Assembly (NCBI GenBank): GCA_029834535.1
Contig: JAQMWT010000458.1
Span: 1 to 64,000, forward strand
Direction: 5' to 3'
Length of the DNA: 64,000 nucleotides
Source: Chrysophaeum taylorii
Lineage: Eukaryota > Sar > Pelagophyceae > Pelagomonadales > Pelagomonadaceae
Of this stretch, positions 30,503 through 39,789 are shown one piece after another. The number at the start of each line of letters is the position of its first letter. Position 1 is the first letter of the stretch. A program made the position numbers and the translations under genes. The notes under the pieces were generated by a model that was not told where the DNA came from, did not search any database, and worked only from the letters and a program-made list of their open reading frames with translations.

Positions 30503-31404
30503 CACAGTGAGTCACACCCACTCACCCCACTCTCCTTCGAGCTCGTCGCTCTCACCTCCGCCAATCTAAGGTGCTTTGATCCGTACACGCCGCTAGCCTT
30601 TGCGTTCACTCTAAAAACCCCAGTAAGTTCACTTGGTCCCAGTAAGTTCACCTGGTCACTAAGTTCACCTAGTCCCAATCTCAAACCCCAGTAAGTTCAC
30701 CTGGTCCCAGTAAGTTCACCTACCGTGCGCGTGTAGACGCCGGGAGGGGGCTTATCGGTATTGCGCAGCACGTGTGGGGTAGGGTGGAGTCGTCGACTCA
30801 GAAGACGATATCCTCGGGGTTGCCGATCGACAGAGAGCCACGTAGAGCTGGACGTGGCAGAAGACGGGCTTGGGCAAGAGGACGCCGACCTCGCAGGGCG
30901 TCTGGCCCTGGCTCTTGTTGATCGTTTGGCGTCGGCGGGCCTTACGGGATACAGGTTGGAGGAGCCTCGGTGACAACGACACGATCGATCATGTATCTGG
31001 TACCGTTGCAGTGGCCGTGCGACGGGTCGAGGTTGCGAAGACTTTAAGCTCGCGATCAAAGTCAGCATGCCGTTGGTTGTCAGGGAGTTCAAAACTCGAC
31101 TGTAAAGAGCGAGGCGTCGTCTTCCGACCCAGCCTAGTCAGCCGAAAAGAACTCCGACGCCTCGTCTCCGGGAAAAAAAAGGCCGCGGTCATGCGCGCGT
31201 TGTCAGCATCGACAACATCGTTTCGACGGGGCGTGAGAATGGCGCGCTGAAAGAGCCGCCGCGGGTCGTGGAAATAGTCTGCGAGGTCGCCGTAGACGGC
31301 TTGGAGGATCACTGTCTGGCTCTCGCGCCTACATGATCCTTACTCTCGCGCCTACCTGATCCTTACCCTAAATCGAGGGACAGACAGACAAACAAACAAA
31401 CAAA
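30503..31404 (-). mobile_element. Helitron 3'-end unit, fifth copy
   Basis: It matches the array units at 10.4-14.9 kb: CAGTAAGTTCACCTGG minisatellites (30.63-30.72 kb), then minus-strand helicase pieces (TINKSQGQTPCEVGVLL, PVFCHVQLYVALCR, MILQAVYGDLADYFHDPRR at 31,312), then (GACA/AACA)n. The outer end (CAAGTGCAGGCC) is absent, replaced by the NUMT. Confidence 0.75.
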
Positions 31405-31743
31405 CTAACTAACTAACTTCAGACCTCTCCCGAGCATGGGAGCCAGGCCGGACCGACAGGAGCCAGTCCGGAATCACGGGCCTGTAGACGAGGGGCGCCG
31501 AAAGGTGGGTCGGCGGAGAGTGATCATCAAGCTTGTCGCCATGCGACGAGGAGACCGCGATGTGACTGACAACCAACTCGTCGATAACCTTCCGTCTTCG
31601 CCCCCCGGCCATACCCCGTCCCACTGCGAACGTTCCGGCTGCCAACCGGCCCGCCCGAGAGGCGAATAGGTGCCAACCTACGCCGGGAGGGCGGATGCCC
31701 TCGCAAGGCTCAGGATTTATGAGGCACCGTCCTCCATCGCAAA
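31405..31743 (-). mobile_element. SINE with (GTTA)n tail, inverted copy in Helitron tail
   Basis: This near-complete copy lacks the extreme head. The TAAC-tail starts at 31405 inside an (AACA)n stretch, and the head-side TCCTCCATCGC at about 31,740 passes into more (AACA)n and ATCTGTCGATTAGTAG of the Helitron. Confidence 0.8.
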
Positions 31744-32040
31744 CAAACAAACAATCAAACAAACATCTGTCGATTAGTAGTTAAGAAGCCGAAGTTTGGT
31801 CAATACTGTGGAAGTTTGAGGAGTACTGATCAAACTTGTTGACCAAACTTACGAGGAAATTAATCAAACTTGAAGGGTTGATTGATCAAACTTAATGCAA
31901 CTTCGGAGTGACCAAACTTAACTGACCAAACTTCTATGGAAAGTGACCACACTTGTGAGTTTTTCCTTAATCATACATCAAAATCGAGCAAACATGAAAG
32001 AAATTCACCAAACTTTTTGACCAAACTTGACCGATCCCTA

Positions 32041-32481
32041 ATAATAATAATAACTGTCTCTCTGCTGGATTCCGGTTGAAGGCACGGAGGCTGCCTCGAC
32101 TCTAAATAAACGAATATAGCTTATATCAAACACTACTACGACCGGCGAGTCTGGCTCTGCCGCCTCTCTCACACTGCGCCCGATTTCAAACGCGCCCCGG
32201 CGACCACGAGGCGATCTCTCGGAGGCACCCCCTGCTGGCGACCGACGAAGAGTGAGACGAACGCAATTTTCGTCGACTACGCGCACGGTTGGGTCGGCGA
32301 CTCCAAGGAGCACTGGGGCTCGTCGTTCCAAGGAGGAGAAAACTCCTTTGCGCTTATAATAACCTGCAAAATACTCGTTCTCGAAGGTCTTTGCTCTAGG
32401 AGCTCCAAGTCGATCGCCACGAGTTTGCCGTCGAGTTTGCCAGACGTGATTTTCGATCGTGCGTTCTTCGTGCGGCTGAGA
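32041..32481. other. Spacer between transposon copy 1 and the nuclease-kinase gene
   Basis: Apart from the JmjC scrap I see no feature. The part next to 32482 resembles, on the minus strand, kinase-like continuation of the neighbouring gene (KLVAIDLELL). Confidence 0.4.
32245..32310 (+). pseudogene. JmjC gene fragment (paralogue scrap)
   Basis: It encodes NAIFVDYAHGWVGDSK, matching NATIDYAHGWVGDFQ of the JmjC gene at about 27,028-27,072. Similarity fades on both sides. It is either a scrap of a duplicated gene or sequence carried by a transposon. Confidence 0.6.
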
Positions 32482-34026
32482 TCAGCCAGCCTGGCGGAGA
32501 GAGCTACGTACGCGCGCCAGCTCGGCCGAGAGATTAGGTTCGTCGCCCAGGACCTGCTTGCCGAGCTCGGTGCCCATCAGACGCAGCGTCCCACACCACG
32601 AACGCGACGCGAACAACAATCGAGCCACCGCCTTTCCTTGCAAATGTCGCAAGGCAGCGTACGCTTTAATCTCCTGCTGGAAGTGCGGACCATCGCCGTG
32701 GTCGAGGTCGAACTGTTTAACCGCAACGCGGCGCCCATTCCAGCGGGCCTCGATAACGTTTCCGTTGCGCCCGTAGCCGAGATGCTTGTCCCACAGGAGT
32801 TTAATGTCGTTGGCCTCGACTTCCGGAACACCGAGAGTGTTCCGCCGCTCCCACGGGCTTCCGACATTGGCAGCAACTAGCTTTTCGTCACCACCTGTTT
32901 TCTGCTTCTTTCGACTGGTAGGGTTCTCATTGTCGCCGCCTCGATCGTCATCCGGTCCTCCTCGCGGAGGCGGCCGCGGCGGCGGCGGCGAATCGGTGTT
33001 ATGCGGTTCGCCATCCTCGGTTTCTTCTGGTGTCCCCCATCCGCGCCCGTCACAATGCAGCGCGTCGCGCCTCAGTTGCGGACTTGTTTTCGCAGCGTCA
33101 ACGAGCCACGCCCACGCGCGAAGGTACTCCGGCTCGCCGACATACCATCGGCGGCTCAGGCGAAATTCGACCCTACTATGGTCTCCGTTGCCCGAAATCG
33201 CAGCGCGCATAAAATACGTCCGCGTGCCACTAGTGATGGCGCCATACACGCAATCGTTGAGCAACATCTGTCGTGCGAGCTGGCCGATAGGATCCCTCGT
33301 GCGCCAGTCGTTGTTTTCGTACGCGGCCACGATGGATTCGAGACTCTCCGGAATCCGCAAGTTGTGGGTCGATTTTTGCTCGACGCAGACCAGAATGCGG
33401 CGGCGGTCGGTGGCGTCCAGGATCGTGAGGTCCGGCATCCCTCGGGTGTCGCGGCCTTGTTGCCCAAACGTGAACGGAAGCGCCGAAAGCACCCTTTCGC
33501 GCAGGTAGGCGCTCTCGGCGGCCTTGTTTCCATGCTCTTCCCTATCGCACCAGCACATTGAGTAGGTGTCGAGCATCGGAAAATCCAACCCACCAGTCGG
33601 CTGGTACGCGAGGACGCTCGCGGTGTGAGTTTCCCAGGCCATGATTCCCGACGGGAACTTGCGTTCACGAACTTCACCTCGAGCAGCCGACGTTGGACGG
33701 CTCGACTGATTCGCTGTTGCAAGCAGGCAAGGAAGCGCGCGGGATGCGAGCACGTCTTGAATCCTTCGATGTCTCGGCAAATCCCCAGGGTCTGCGATTG
33801 TAATGCGCCGCAGGTTTCCAACGCGGCGGTCTTCCTTCTCATCCTCCGAGAGATCTCTCGTCGATCCTTCGTCGGATTCCTTACGTTCCTGGTCTAAAGG
33901 CTTGGGCACGACAGCGTGTCGGTAGAGGGCCCCGTACTCCGCAGCATCCTCCAAGCCAGCGAATAACTCGCGGTTGTCCTTGGGGTAGCCGAAGAGCTCA
34001 CAGAGGGCGTCGCCTACAGCAGTCAT
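32482..34026 (-). CDS. Crinkler-like nuclease-kinase effector-type protein, incomplete
   Basis: This 514-codon frame has three parts. The N-terminal 150 residues are variable. A PD-(D/E)XK nuclease-like domain follows (about 200-310), with GMPDLTILDATDRRRILVC and VEQKSTHNL giving the PD...ExK core, then GQLARQML. After a proline/glycine-rich linker comes the start of a protein kinase-like domain (about 425-500): KHLGYGRNGNVIEARWNGRR and VAVKQFDLDHGDG with the VAVK lysine, then RSWCGTLRLMGTELGKQVL. Restriction-enzyme-fold plus kinase combinations of this type are known from CRN (Crinkler-RHS) effector-like proteins in many eukaryotes, and they are spread by transposons. The kinase part is shorter than a full kinase, so the gene may be broken and is treated as a fossil. 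It sits between two transposon copies. Confidence 0.6.
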   Translation of the reverse strand: MTAVGDALCELFGYPKDNRELFAGLEDAAEYGALYRHAVVPKPLDQERKESDEGSTRDLSEDEKEDRRVGNLRRITIADPGDLPRHRRIQDVLASRALPCLLATANQSSRPTSAARGEVRERKFPSGIMAWETHTASVLAYQPTGGLDFPMLDTYSMCWCDREEHGNKAAESAYLRERVLSALPFTFGQQGRDTRGMPDLTILDATDRRRILVCVEQKSTHNLRIPESLESIVAAYENNDWRTRDPIGQLARQMLLNDCVYGAITSGTRTYFMRAAISGNGDHSRVEFRLSRRWYVGEPEYLRAWAWLVDAAKTSPQLRRDALHCDGRGWGTPEETEDGEPHNTDSPPPPRPPPRGGPDDDRGGDNENPTSRKKQKTGGDEKLVAANVGSPWERRNTLGVPEVEANDIKLLWDKHLGYGRNGNVIEARWNGRRVAVKQFDLDHGDGPHFQQEIKAYAALRHLQGKAVARLLFASRSWCGTLRLMGTELGKQVLGDEPNLSAELARVRSSLRQAG

Positions 34027-34089
34027 CCCCCTTCACGAACACCAAAGCAGTAAGTAGTGAAAACCTTCTCAAAACGGATTGTAATACTC

Positions 34090-34472
34090 CAGTTACGTTA
34101 GGAATTCACTAAGCTCACTTCACTACAAGGAAAATCACTTCACTTGACGAGAATTCTGTCCCTACGTTCGCTCACCAGGGATTACGGACTCTCGTCGCTG
34201 CCTAAAGGTGGAGGATAATGTTGATGATGAGGAGGAAAAGGCGGAATAGAATGAGGAGCGCGAAAAAAGAGCCGATTGCTGACGTCGGCAAAAATGGAGG
34301 ATCAACCGTTGTTTGTTTTTCCAATGGGACAGCGTGCGCCGTCTGAAGGAAAAAATTCAAGTCAGTGAAAAGGGCGACGCACGCGCGTATCCTGCCTGTG
34401 CTGGGAGCGCCTGAATAGGACGCGAGACTCCGAGAGAGGCGCCTTCAACCAAGCCCCTTGCCCACTTTCATA
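34090..34472 (+). mobile_element. hAT-family 5' end fragment, diverged
   Basis: The GTTAGGAATTCACTAAGCTC terminus and GTGGAGGATAATGTTGATGATG (about 34,208) follow the order of hAT copies A and B up to the GCCCACTT segment. Transposon copy 2 interrupts it at 34,472, and it resumes near 36,663. Confidence 0.65.
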
Positions 34473-36662
34473 ATAAGGAAAAGTCAAGTTTCCAACCACC
34501 ATATAAAGTTTGGTCACCGTAAACCTTCAACAAGTTTGGTTGTGTTTGGTCAAAATCCGTCTCTTGGTTGACTAAACTAGTACTCTTAGAGAGAGAGCAA
34601 ACAAACGGTTCGCTGACAAAACAAGGCCACACACCCCCCTCTTAGCAGTCGACATTTAAAGACAAAACAAGGCCCGCCGTGATCAAGCTTTCAGCGGTTC
34701 TGCATGTCGCGCTGTGACTCCGGATCGTCCTTCGACTTCGAAACGAACACGGTATCGATGCGGGTTTCGTCGCTCAGGTTGCGTGGTGGTAACACGCCGA
34801 CGTCGGTTGACCACGACGCCGAGAAAGAAAACAAGAAGTCGCGTGCCCAGACGAAGGTAAACGACTATGAGAGATCGCCGAGTACGCTGTCGCAGATCAG
34901 AGCGCGCAAATACGAGGGTAGTCCACTTTTCTCGACCTAACCAAGATGCCAAGTTCAGCATGTGTGTTCTCGAGGCCGACTTGCAGCAGCATCTGATGTT
35001 CGACACGAGCGGCAAGTTGACGGCGTTTACAACAACATGGTCTACAGCGCGACAGCGCAGTCGTTCAAGTGCTATATGCAAGATGCAGCTTTTATGTGCG
35101 TGCTGGTCGTTGTGATGTGCAAGTAGACAATACCGTCGTCACGTGTGTTGTAAAAGGCACACCTGCTCTCGGAATCTTCTCGCCGACAAAGATCCAGCTA
35201 TCGCGCGAAGCACTTCTGCGAGGCCGTGTCGGTCCTCATCAAGGGCTTTATGGAGGGCAAGTCAGGCGGCTCTTCTCGGCATATGCGTTTGATAGACATC
35301 TGCAACAATGTCATCCGCTAAAGGCACGAGATGACGAACCGAGATCGTTCGCTGCAGTCTGTCATAAACATCGAACTAATAAGGCGCATCCGAATAATCT
35401 TGGGCGACGAAGAAAACAGCGTGGTATCAGCGTTGTCTTACGCAGGCCCTGTTTGTGGATGTTGTTCTGCGAGTATTCGCATGTTGACGCGCGTGTATGG
35501 TCAAACTTGGAGGCATTCAATTTGGTGTGATCAAATTTCGAACAATCACATCAAACTTGTCATATTTGAGACTTGTCTAGGTTTGGTGTCGGCGATCTTC
35601 CGGAGAGAGGATGTCGACGTCTTGACATCCCTTCGCGCCGCAGCTTGTATTTGCCGACTTTCTCGTACAGTGCTCGACGGTGCAGCAGCAGCTCCCGGGG
35701 GAATCTTGCGGCAGGGCGGGGTTGTCGAGATGCGCGAGGAGGAGGAGGATAAAGAGGTGTTCACTGACGGTCGTGCGAGTTGTTTATGCTGGCGTAACGG
35801 CACGTGCTCGCGTTGCCGTTTTCCCATGATCAAGCTGGACAGCTATCTCCGGGTCGGGTACGCGACGGTGAGGAACTCCTGAACGTGGTCCTGTACGGTC
35901 CCGCACAAGCGTGGTGGGACTACAATCTTCGGGTGCTCCAGGAGGAGCGTTGCCTCTCGCAGTTTCTTCTCGAGGTCGTCGTCGAGTTTCGCGTTTTAAC
36001 TCGACCCCGAGTCGATTATCAAAGACGCGCTCCCTCTCGGAGAGATTTTGGGATATGCAGAATGGGGTGATCCGTCCGTCTCACGCAGACCATGTAATAA
36101 GTCTGGTGTCCGATGTCCGCTTGTTGCTGAAGAATGACGTACGACCACGGCAACACCACCGTGGTGAGTCGCGGTTTGGGTGGCTTCTACGAACGATGGA
36201 AGGTACGAGAATGGGCCCAGCTTAAATACGCCAAGCCGTGGGGAAAATCTGCTCTCGAGGCCGCGCGTCGCTGCCCGCTCTCCTTGCGTATCGCCGCACT
36301 GTCTTAGGATGGATCTCCTTCTAAGGCGGGCGGTCATGGGGGGGGTGCCCATGCCAATGCCGCGCGTGTAACGCCACGGTAGATTCTGCGTGGCTGCAGC
36401 ACCTAGCTCTCGTTTTTACAGCATTTTCGCACCAAAGTAGTGATCAAAAAACTTGTTGACCAAACTTACAAGGTTATTAATCAAACTTGAAGGGTTGATT
36501 GATCAAACTTAATGCAATTTCGGAGTGACCAAAACTGATCAAACTTCTATTGAAAGTGACCAAACGTGTGAATTTTTTTTCCTTAAAACGTGCATCAAAA
36601 TCGAGCAAACTTGAAAGAAATTGACCAAACTTATTGACCAAACTTGACCGATCCCTTAATAA
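34473..36662 (+). mobile_element. Unclassified TIR DNA transposon, copy 2
   Basis: It is less invaded than copy 1: from AAGGAAAAGTCAAGTTTCC to AAACTTGACCGATCCCTT, inserted into the hAT fragment at ...CCCACTTTCATAAT, with AATAAT repeated on the far side. Inner stretches encode KIQLSREALLRGRV-type, ELLNVVLYGPAQAWWDYNLR and GGFYERWKVREWAQLKYAKP pieces in different frames. No known transposase motif is found. Subterminal AAGTTTGGTCA repeats are dense at 36.42-36.65 kb. Confidence 0.65.
34629..34660 (+). mobile_element. 32-bp 3' scrap of retroposon R3 with 14-bp target duplication
   Basis: ACACACCCCCCTCTTAGCAG...ACATTTAAA is flanked by GACAAAACAAGGCC on both sides (34615-34628 and 34661-34674). 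Transposon copy 1 (28,053-28,066) has a single uninterrupted GACAAAACAAGGCC at this point. This is a clean, extremely 5'-truncated target-primed insertion. Confidence 0.8.
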
Positions 36663-36780
36663 TAAGGCTGCGTGTACCTGTTTTTGAGACTCCGATAGAG
36701 GCGCCTTCAACCAAGCCCCTTGCCCACTTTTTTCATAATAAGGCTGCGTGTACCTGTTATTGGGACTCCGAGTGAGTCCC
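36655..36780. repeat. Tandem duplication in the hAT fragment
   Basis: AATAAGGCTGCGTGTACCTG followed by GACTCCGA(G/T)...GCCCACTTT occurs twice in a row with small differences. It supplies an approximation of the pre-insertion target of transposon copy 2. Confidence 0.6.
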
Positions 36781-36914
36781 CGCGGACAACGCCCCGACAT
36801 CTCCGGAACTTTTTCTGGTGAGCTCTGTTGTATGCTTCCGGATGGTCTGTCTGGGCGCCCAAATAACTTAGAGGCGAAGGTTATTACCTGAGAGCCCAAG
36901 GGCGACTCAGACAC

Positions 36915-38140
36915 TTGAGGTGGTGTTGGAAGCTTGAATGGGGGAAAGCGGCAGGCATCCGATTTTTTTTTTCGAGAGGCGCGCTTGGAATTGGCGGCTA
37001 TGCACTCCTCGGCATTGGCTTCTTTGAGTTGGAAGGCGCCTATGTCGTCGTCGTCGTCGTCGGGCTTTTTTTTTTTTTTTCTTTCTTGGGCGGCGGCGCC
37101 TCGCGCGCGTTCTCGCTGCCGGGAGCGAAATTTGGCTCTCGGGGAGCCAGGAGAGGAGGATTTTCGTGCCAAACTGGGCTTTTTTCGAGGTGGCGAAGGA
37201 GGGCGATCTTGCCGGCGTCGTCCTGGGTGGTGTTGTAGGCTCCGAGGTTGTGCTTGCCAAGCTGCTCCGTGATGGGGCCTTTACCGAGTAGCCCTTGATG
37301 GCCGAGACACCTTGTTGCTTGAGGTACGAGAGCCGGAGTCTCTCTCTCCGGGGAGTTGGCGGCGCCAGGTGGAGGTCAGCAGATGTCAGGCGAGCGCCGC
37401 CGGCGATGGGAGCTTCGGATTCTGGGTCGGCGTCCGGGGTGGCGCGTGCGTTTTTTTTTTCCGAGAAGAAGAAGACGGGAGCAGCATCAGCGCAGACGAG
37501 TTCAGAAGCGCGGAGAGTTCGCCCGCCGGCGCCGCGCGGGCATCGTCCTGCTGCTGCTCCTTGCAGAGCTGGATCCAATAGGGGGGCATGGTTGGTTGAA
37601 GGGGGAGAGGCCGGACTTGGACCAGGCCATGCGGTTGACCTCCTCGGGCTGGAGCGCAGCCACTCCTGGCTTGAGCGCTCGAGCGTCGTCTCATTCGAGG
37701 CGACGCGGCGTAGATCCGATTCGATCCGATCCGATCCGATCCGAACATCACCGAGGAGCAGTTCGCGTCCTCGGCGTAAAGCGCGCTGCAGCTGTCCATG
37801 ATCTTCTCGAGGCCGAAAGCGAGAGTACTGATCGACAGCCAAGACGCCCGCGCCGGCCGCGCTCGCCTTTTTGATCCGGAGCTCCCGGCGCTAAAACCTC
37901 GAGTGGCAGCTCCGTCGTCGTCGGCGGCGGCTCGTTTTTTTTTGACGATCGCCGCAAGCCCGGCCTCCTTTATCGTCGTCGTCGTCGCAGCACGATTTGT
38001 AGCTGACGCTCGCCCAGGCCGGCGCAGTCTCGGCCTGCGCCTTGTTCAAAGCGCTCGCGACAGGCCCCCCGATGGCCACCACACGCATCGCCGCCTCGCG
38101 GACTACGAGCTTGGCCTCGTCGTCGTCGTCGTCTTCAGGA
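36915..38140 (-). CDS. Probable multi-exon gene, unresolved, unknown function
   Basis: On the minus strand several stretches look like real protein but lie in different frames: REAAMRVVAIGGPVASALNK (about 38,070-38,110), SWLSISTLAFGLEKIMDSCS (about 37,785-37,845), QPCPPYWIQLCKEQQQDD-like (about 37,560), GPITEQLGKHNLGAYNTTQ (about 37,230-37,280) and DDAGKIALLRHLEKSP (about 37,185-37,230). Short introns like those in the JmjC and sulfotransferase genes would explain the frame shifts. In-frame microsatellites (poly-D, poly-K, CGATC repeats at 37,717-37,742) complicate the reading. I cannot fix the exons and recognise no family. It would be divergent from the GalT-like gene at 38253. Confidence 0.35.
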
Positions 38141-38252
38141 GGTCAGAGGCGAAGGTATCTGTCGCAACTTTTCCTTCAGAAAAAAACAAAATAAAAGAAG
38201 AGGTATTGTTGAAAATTCTGGGAGGATCCGTTGAAGTTCCGTTTCGGGGACG

Positions 38253-39317
38253 ATGAGCAGCAACGAGCCATCGTCACCGATACTGGGCCGGAGCACGCCG
38301 ATCGGGTTCGAGTGCGAGCTCGAGTACGGCGCGGACGATGAGAACAAGTTCGTCATACGGCACAACCCGGCGAGCGACGAGTGCGTGCTGTATATCGCGC
38401 AGAACACGAAGCCGCGAGACTACGTGCGATCGCCGCGGGGCGGCGGCCGCTGCCGGACGCACGAGCGCCCGGCGCGCGAACCGTCGTGCCCGTTCTGCCC
38501 GGGAAACGAGGCCCTCTGCGCGGCGCCCGTGGCCGTTCTGGGGGAGCCCTGGGTCGCGCGATGCTTTGAGAACCGGTACCCGATCTTCCACGCGCTCGGG
38601 ACGGGCCGGCGCACGCGAGAACACGAGATTCGCGCCGCCGGCCACATGGAGGTGATCGTGGCCTCGCGGCGCCACGACGTGTGTCTGGCGCAGCAGACGC
38701 CGGACGAGGTAGCGCGGTTAGTGTTGTTGTGGCGCGATAGGTTCTCGGCGTTGAGCCCGCGAGCGCGGTACGTCACGCAGTTTATCAACCACGGCGCGCG
38801 CGCCGGCGGCTCGCTGCAGCACGCGCACTTCCAGGTCGTCGCCCTCCAGTTCGTGCCCCCCGCCGTCATGCGCCTCGTCAGGGCGCAGAGCCAGGCCGCG
38901 CCCGGGTGTGCGATATGCGACGCCGTCAAGAGAGCTCGGAGAGAACGTCGAGTGGTTTTCGACGCCGACGCCGTTGCCTTTGCCGAGACGGCGACGCACT
39001 CGGGGACCGTGTGGATCACGACGGCGTGTCGCCGGCGGATAGACGACGCCACCGACCACGAACTCACCGCTTTTGCCCACGCGCTCCAGGCCGTCGCCAA
39101 GCTCGCCTACGACGCCTTCGACGACCCCGACTTCAACGTTGCGATCTACTCGGCTCCAACGAACTCGACCTCCAATTTTCACTTCTACGCGGTCTACGTC
39201 CCGCACTTGGTCGAGGACTGTTCCCTCGCCCGAATCCAGTACGGCATGGCCGCCACTTCCATGCTGCCTGAAATCGCCGCTAAAACCCTCCTCCGCGACG
39301 CCCAACTTCCTAACTAA
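38253..39317 (+). CDS. GalT-family nucleotidyltransferase, ADP-glucose phosphorylase-like
   Basis: This is a 354-residue enzyme of the HIT/GalT superfamily, predicted to transfer a nucleotide between a sugar phosphate and ADP/UDP. Zinc-site cysteines appear as CPFCPGN (Cys79, Cys82). The catalytic triad region is SLQHAHFQVV (His190-x-His192-x-Gln194). A second CAIC pair follows, then a C-terminal GalT-like half with HSGTVWITTA, NVAIYSAPTNSTSNFHFYAV and HLVED. Plant ADP-glucose phosphorylase and the related DUF4931 enzymes share this layout; canonical GALT has HPHxQ at the active site. The gene is intronless, with start MSSNEPSSP preceded by no other in-frame ATG. It would act in cytosolic or plastid sugar-nucleotide metabolism. 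Confidence 0.8.
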   Translation: MSSNEPSSPILGRSTPIGFECELEYGADDENKFVIRHNPASDECVLYIAQNTKPRDYVRSPRGGGRCRTHERPAREPSCPFCPGNEALCAAPVAVLGEPWVARCFENRYPIFHALGTGRRTREHEIRAAGHMEVIVASRRHDVCLAQQTPDEVARLVLLWRDRFSALSPRARYVTQFINHGARAGGSLQHAHFQVVALQFVPPAVMRLVRAQSQAAPGCAICDAVKRARRERRVVFDADAVAFAETATHSGTVWITTACRRRIDDATDHELTAFAHALQAVAKLAYDAFDDPDFNVAIYSAPTNSTSNFHFYAVYVPHLVEDCSLARIQYGMAATSMLPEIAAKTLLRDAQLPN

Positions 39318-39361
39318 TTTTTTTATTTTTTTCCCCGACGCGACGCGACGCTCACCGGAGG

Positions 39362-39410
39362 AATGAATCGAATCGAATCGAATCGAATCGAATCGAATCG
39401 AATCGAATCC
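39362..39410. repeat. (GAATC)n microsatellite
   Basis: About nine GAATC/TCGAA pentamers directly follow the GalT-like gene. From 39,411 to 39,790 nothing is recognised. Confidence 0.95.
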
Positions 39411-39789
39411 TGGGCGGAAGCAGCCATCCTTCCTCGCCTTCATAACAACTCCTGGTCGCTCGCTCGCTCGCTCGCCCTTTTGGTTTTTTAAGCTCCTCGA
39501 CTGCTGTAGGAGGTGCGTCGCGTGGTGGGGACGCGCCTGAAGGGCGTAGATGGTTACGCAGGGTCATCGCCGAGTCGGCGAAGAGAGGACGGGCCCAGTA
39601 AGTTGCCGCCGGGCGTGTGTTCGACGAAGTGTGACGTCCTGCTGGGCGCAACAGGGCGGCCCGGGGGAGGGGGGACTGCTGCGACGCGGGGTTGGTGGAG
39701 CATTCTAACCGCGTCTCTTTTCGGAGCCCCCATCGCGTCTGGTGTGCAGGAGTCGATAATTCTCGCGCGCGAGCGAGAAAGTTCGATCG

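Larger units (their letters stand above)
27906..32040 (+). mobile_element. Unclassified TIR DNA transposon, copy 1 (heavily nested)
   Basis: The left end is AAGGGAAAAGTCAAGTTTCC and the right end AAACTTGACCGATCCCT, which are imperfect inverted repeats (GGGATCGGTCAAGTTT in the reverse direction). Both are bordered by TAA-rich DNA. Subterminal repeats of AAGTTTGGTCA/TGACCAAACTT fill about 27.95-28.05 and 31.80-32.03 kb. It is collinear with copy 2 (34.47-36.66 kb) except for three insertions: a LINE 3' end (28656-28958), the mitochondrial block (30012-30502), and a Helitron end plus SINE (30.5-31.79 kb). Coding remnants are decayed. The family is unclear; the GGG termini and TA-rich target are not enough to decide. 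Confidence 0.6.
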
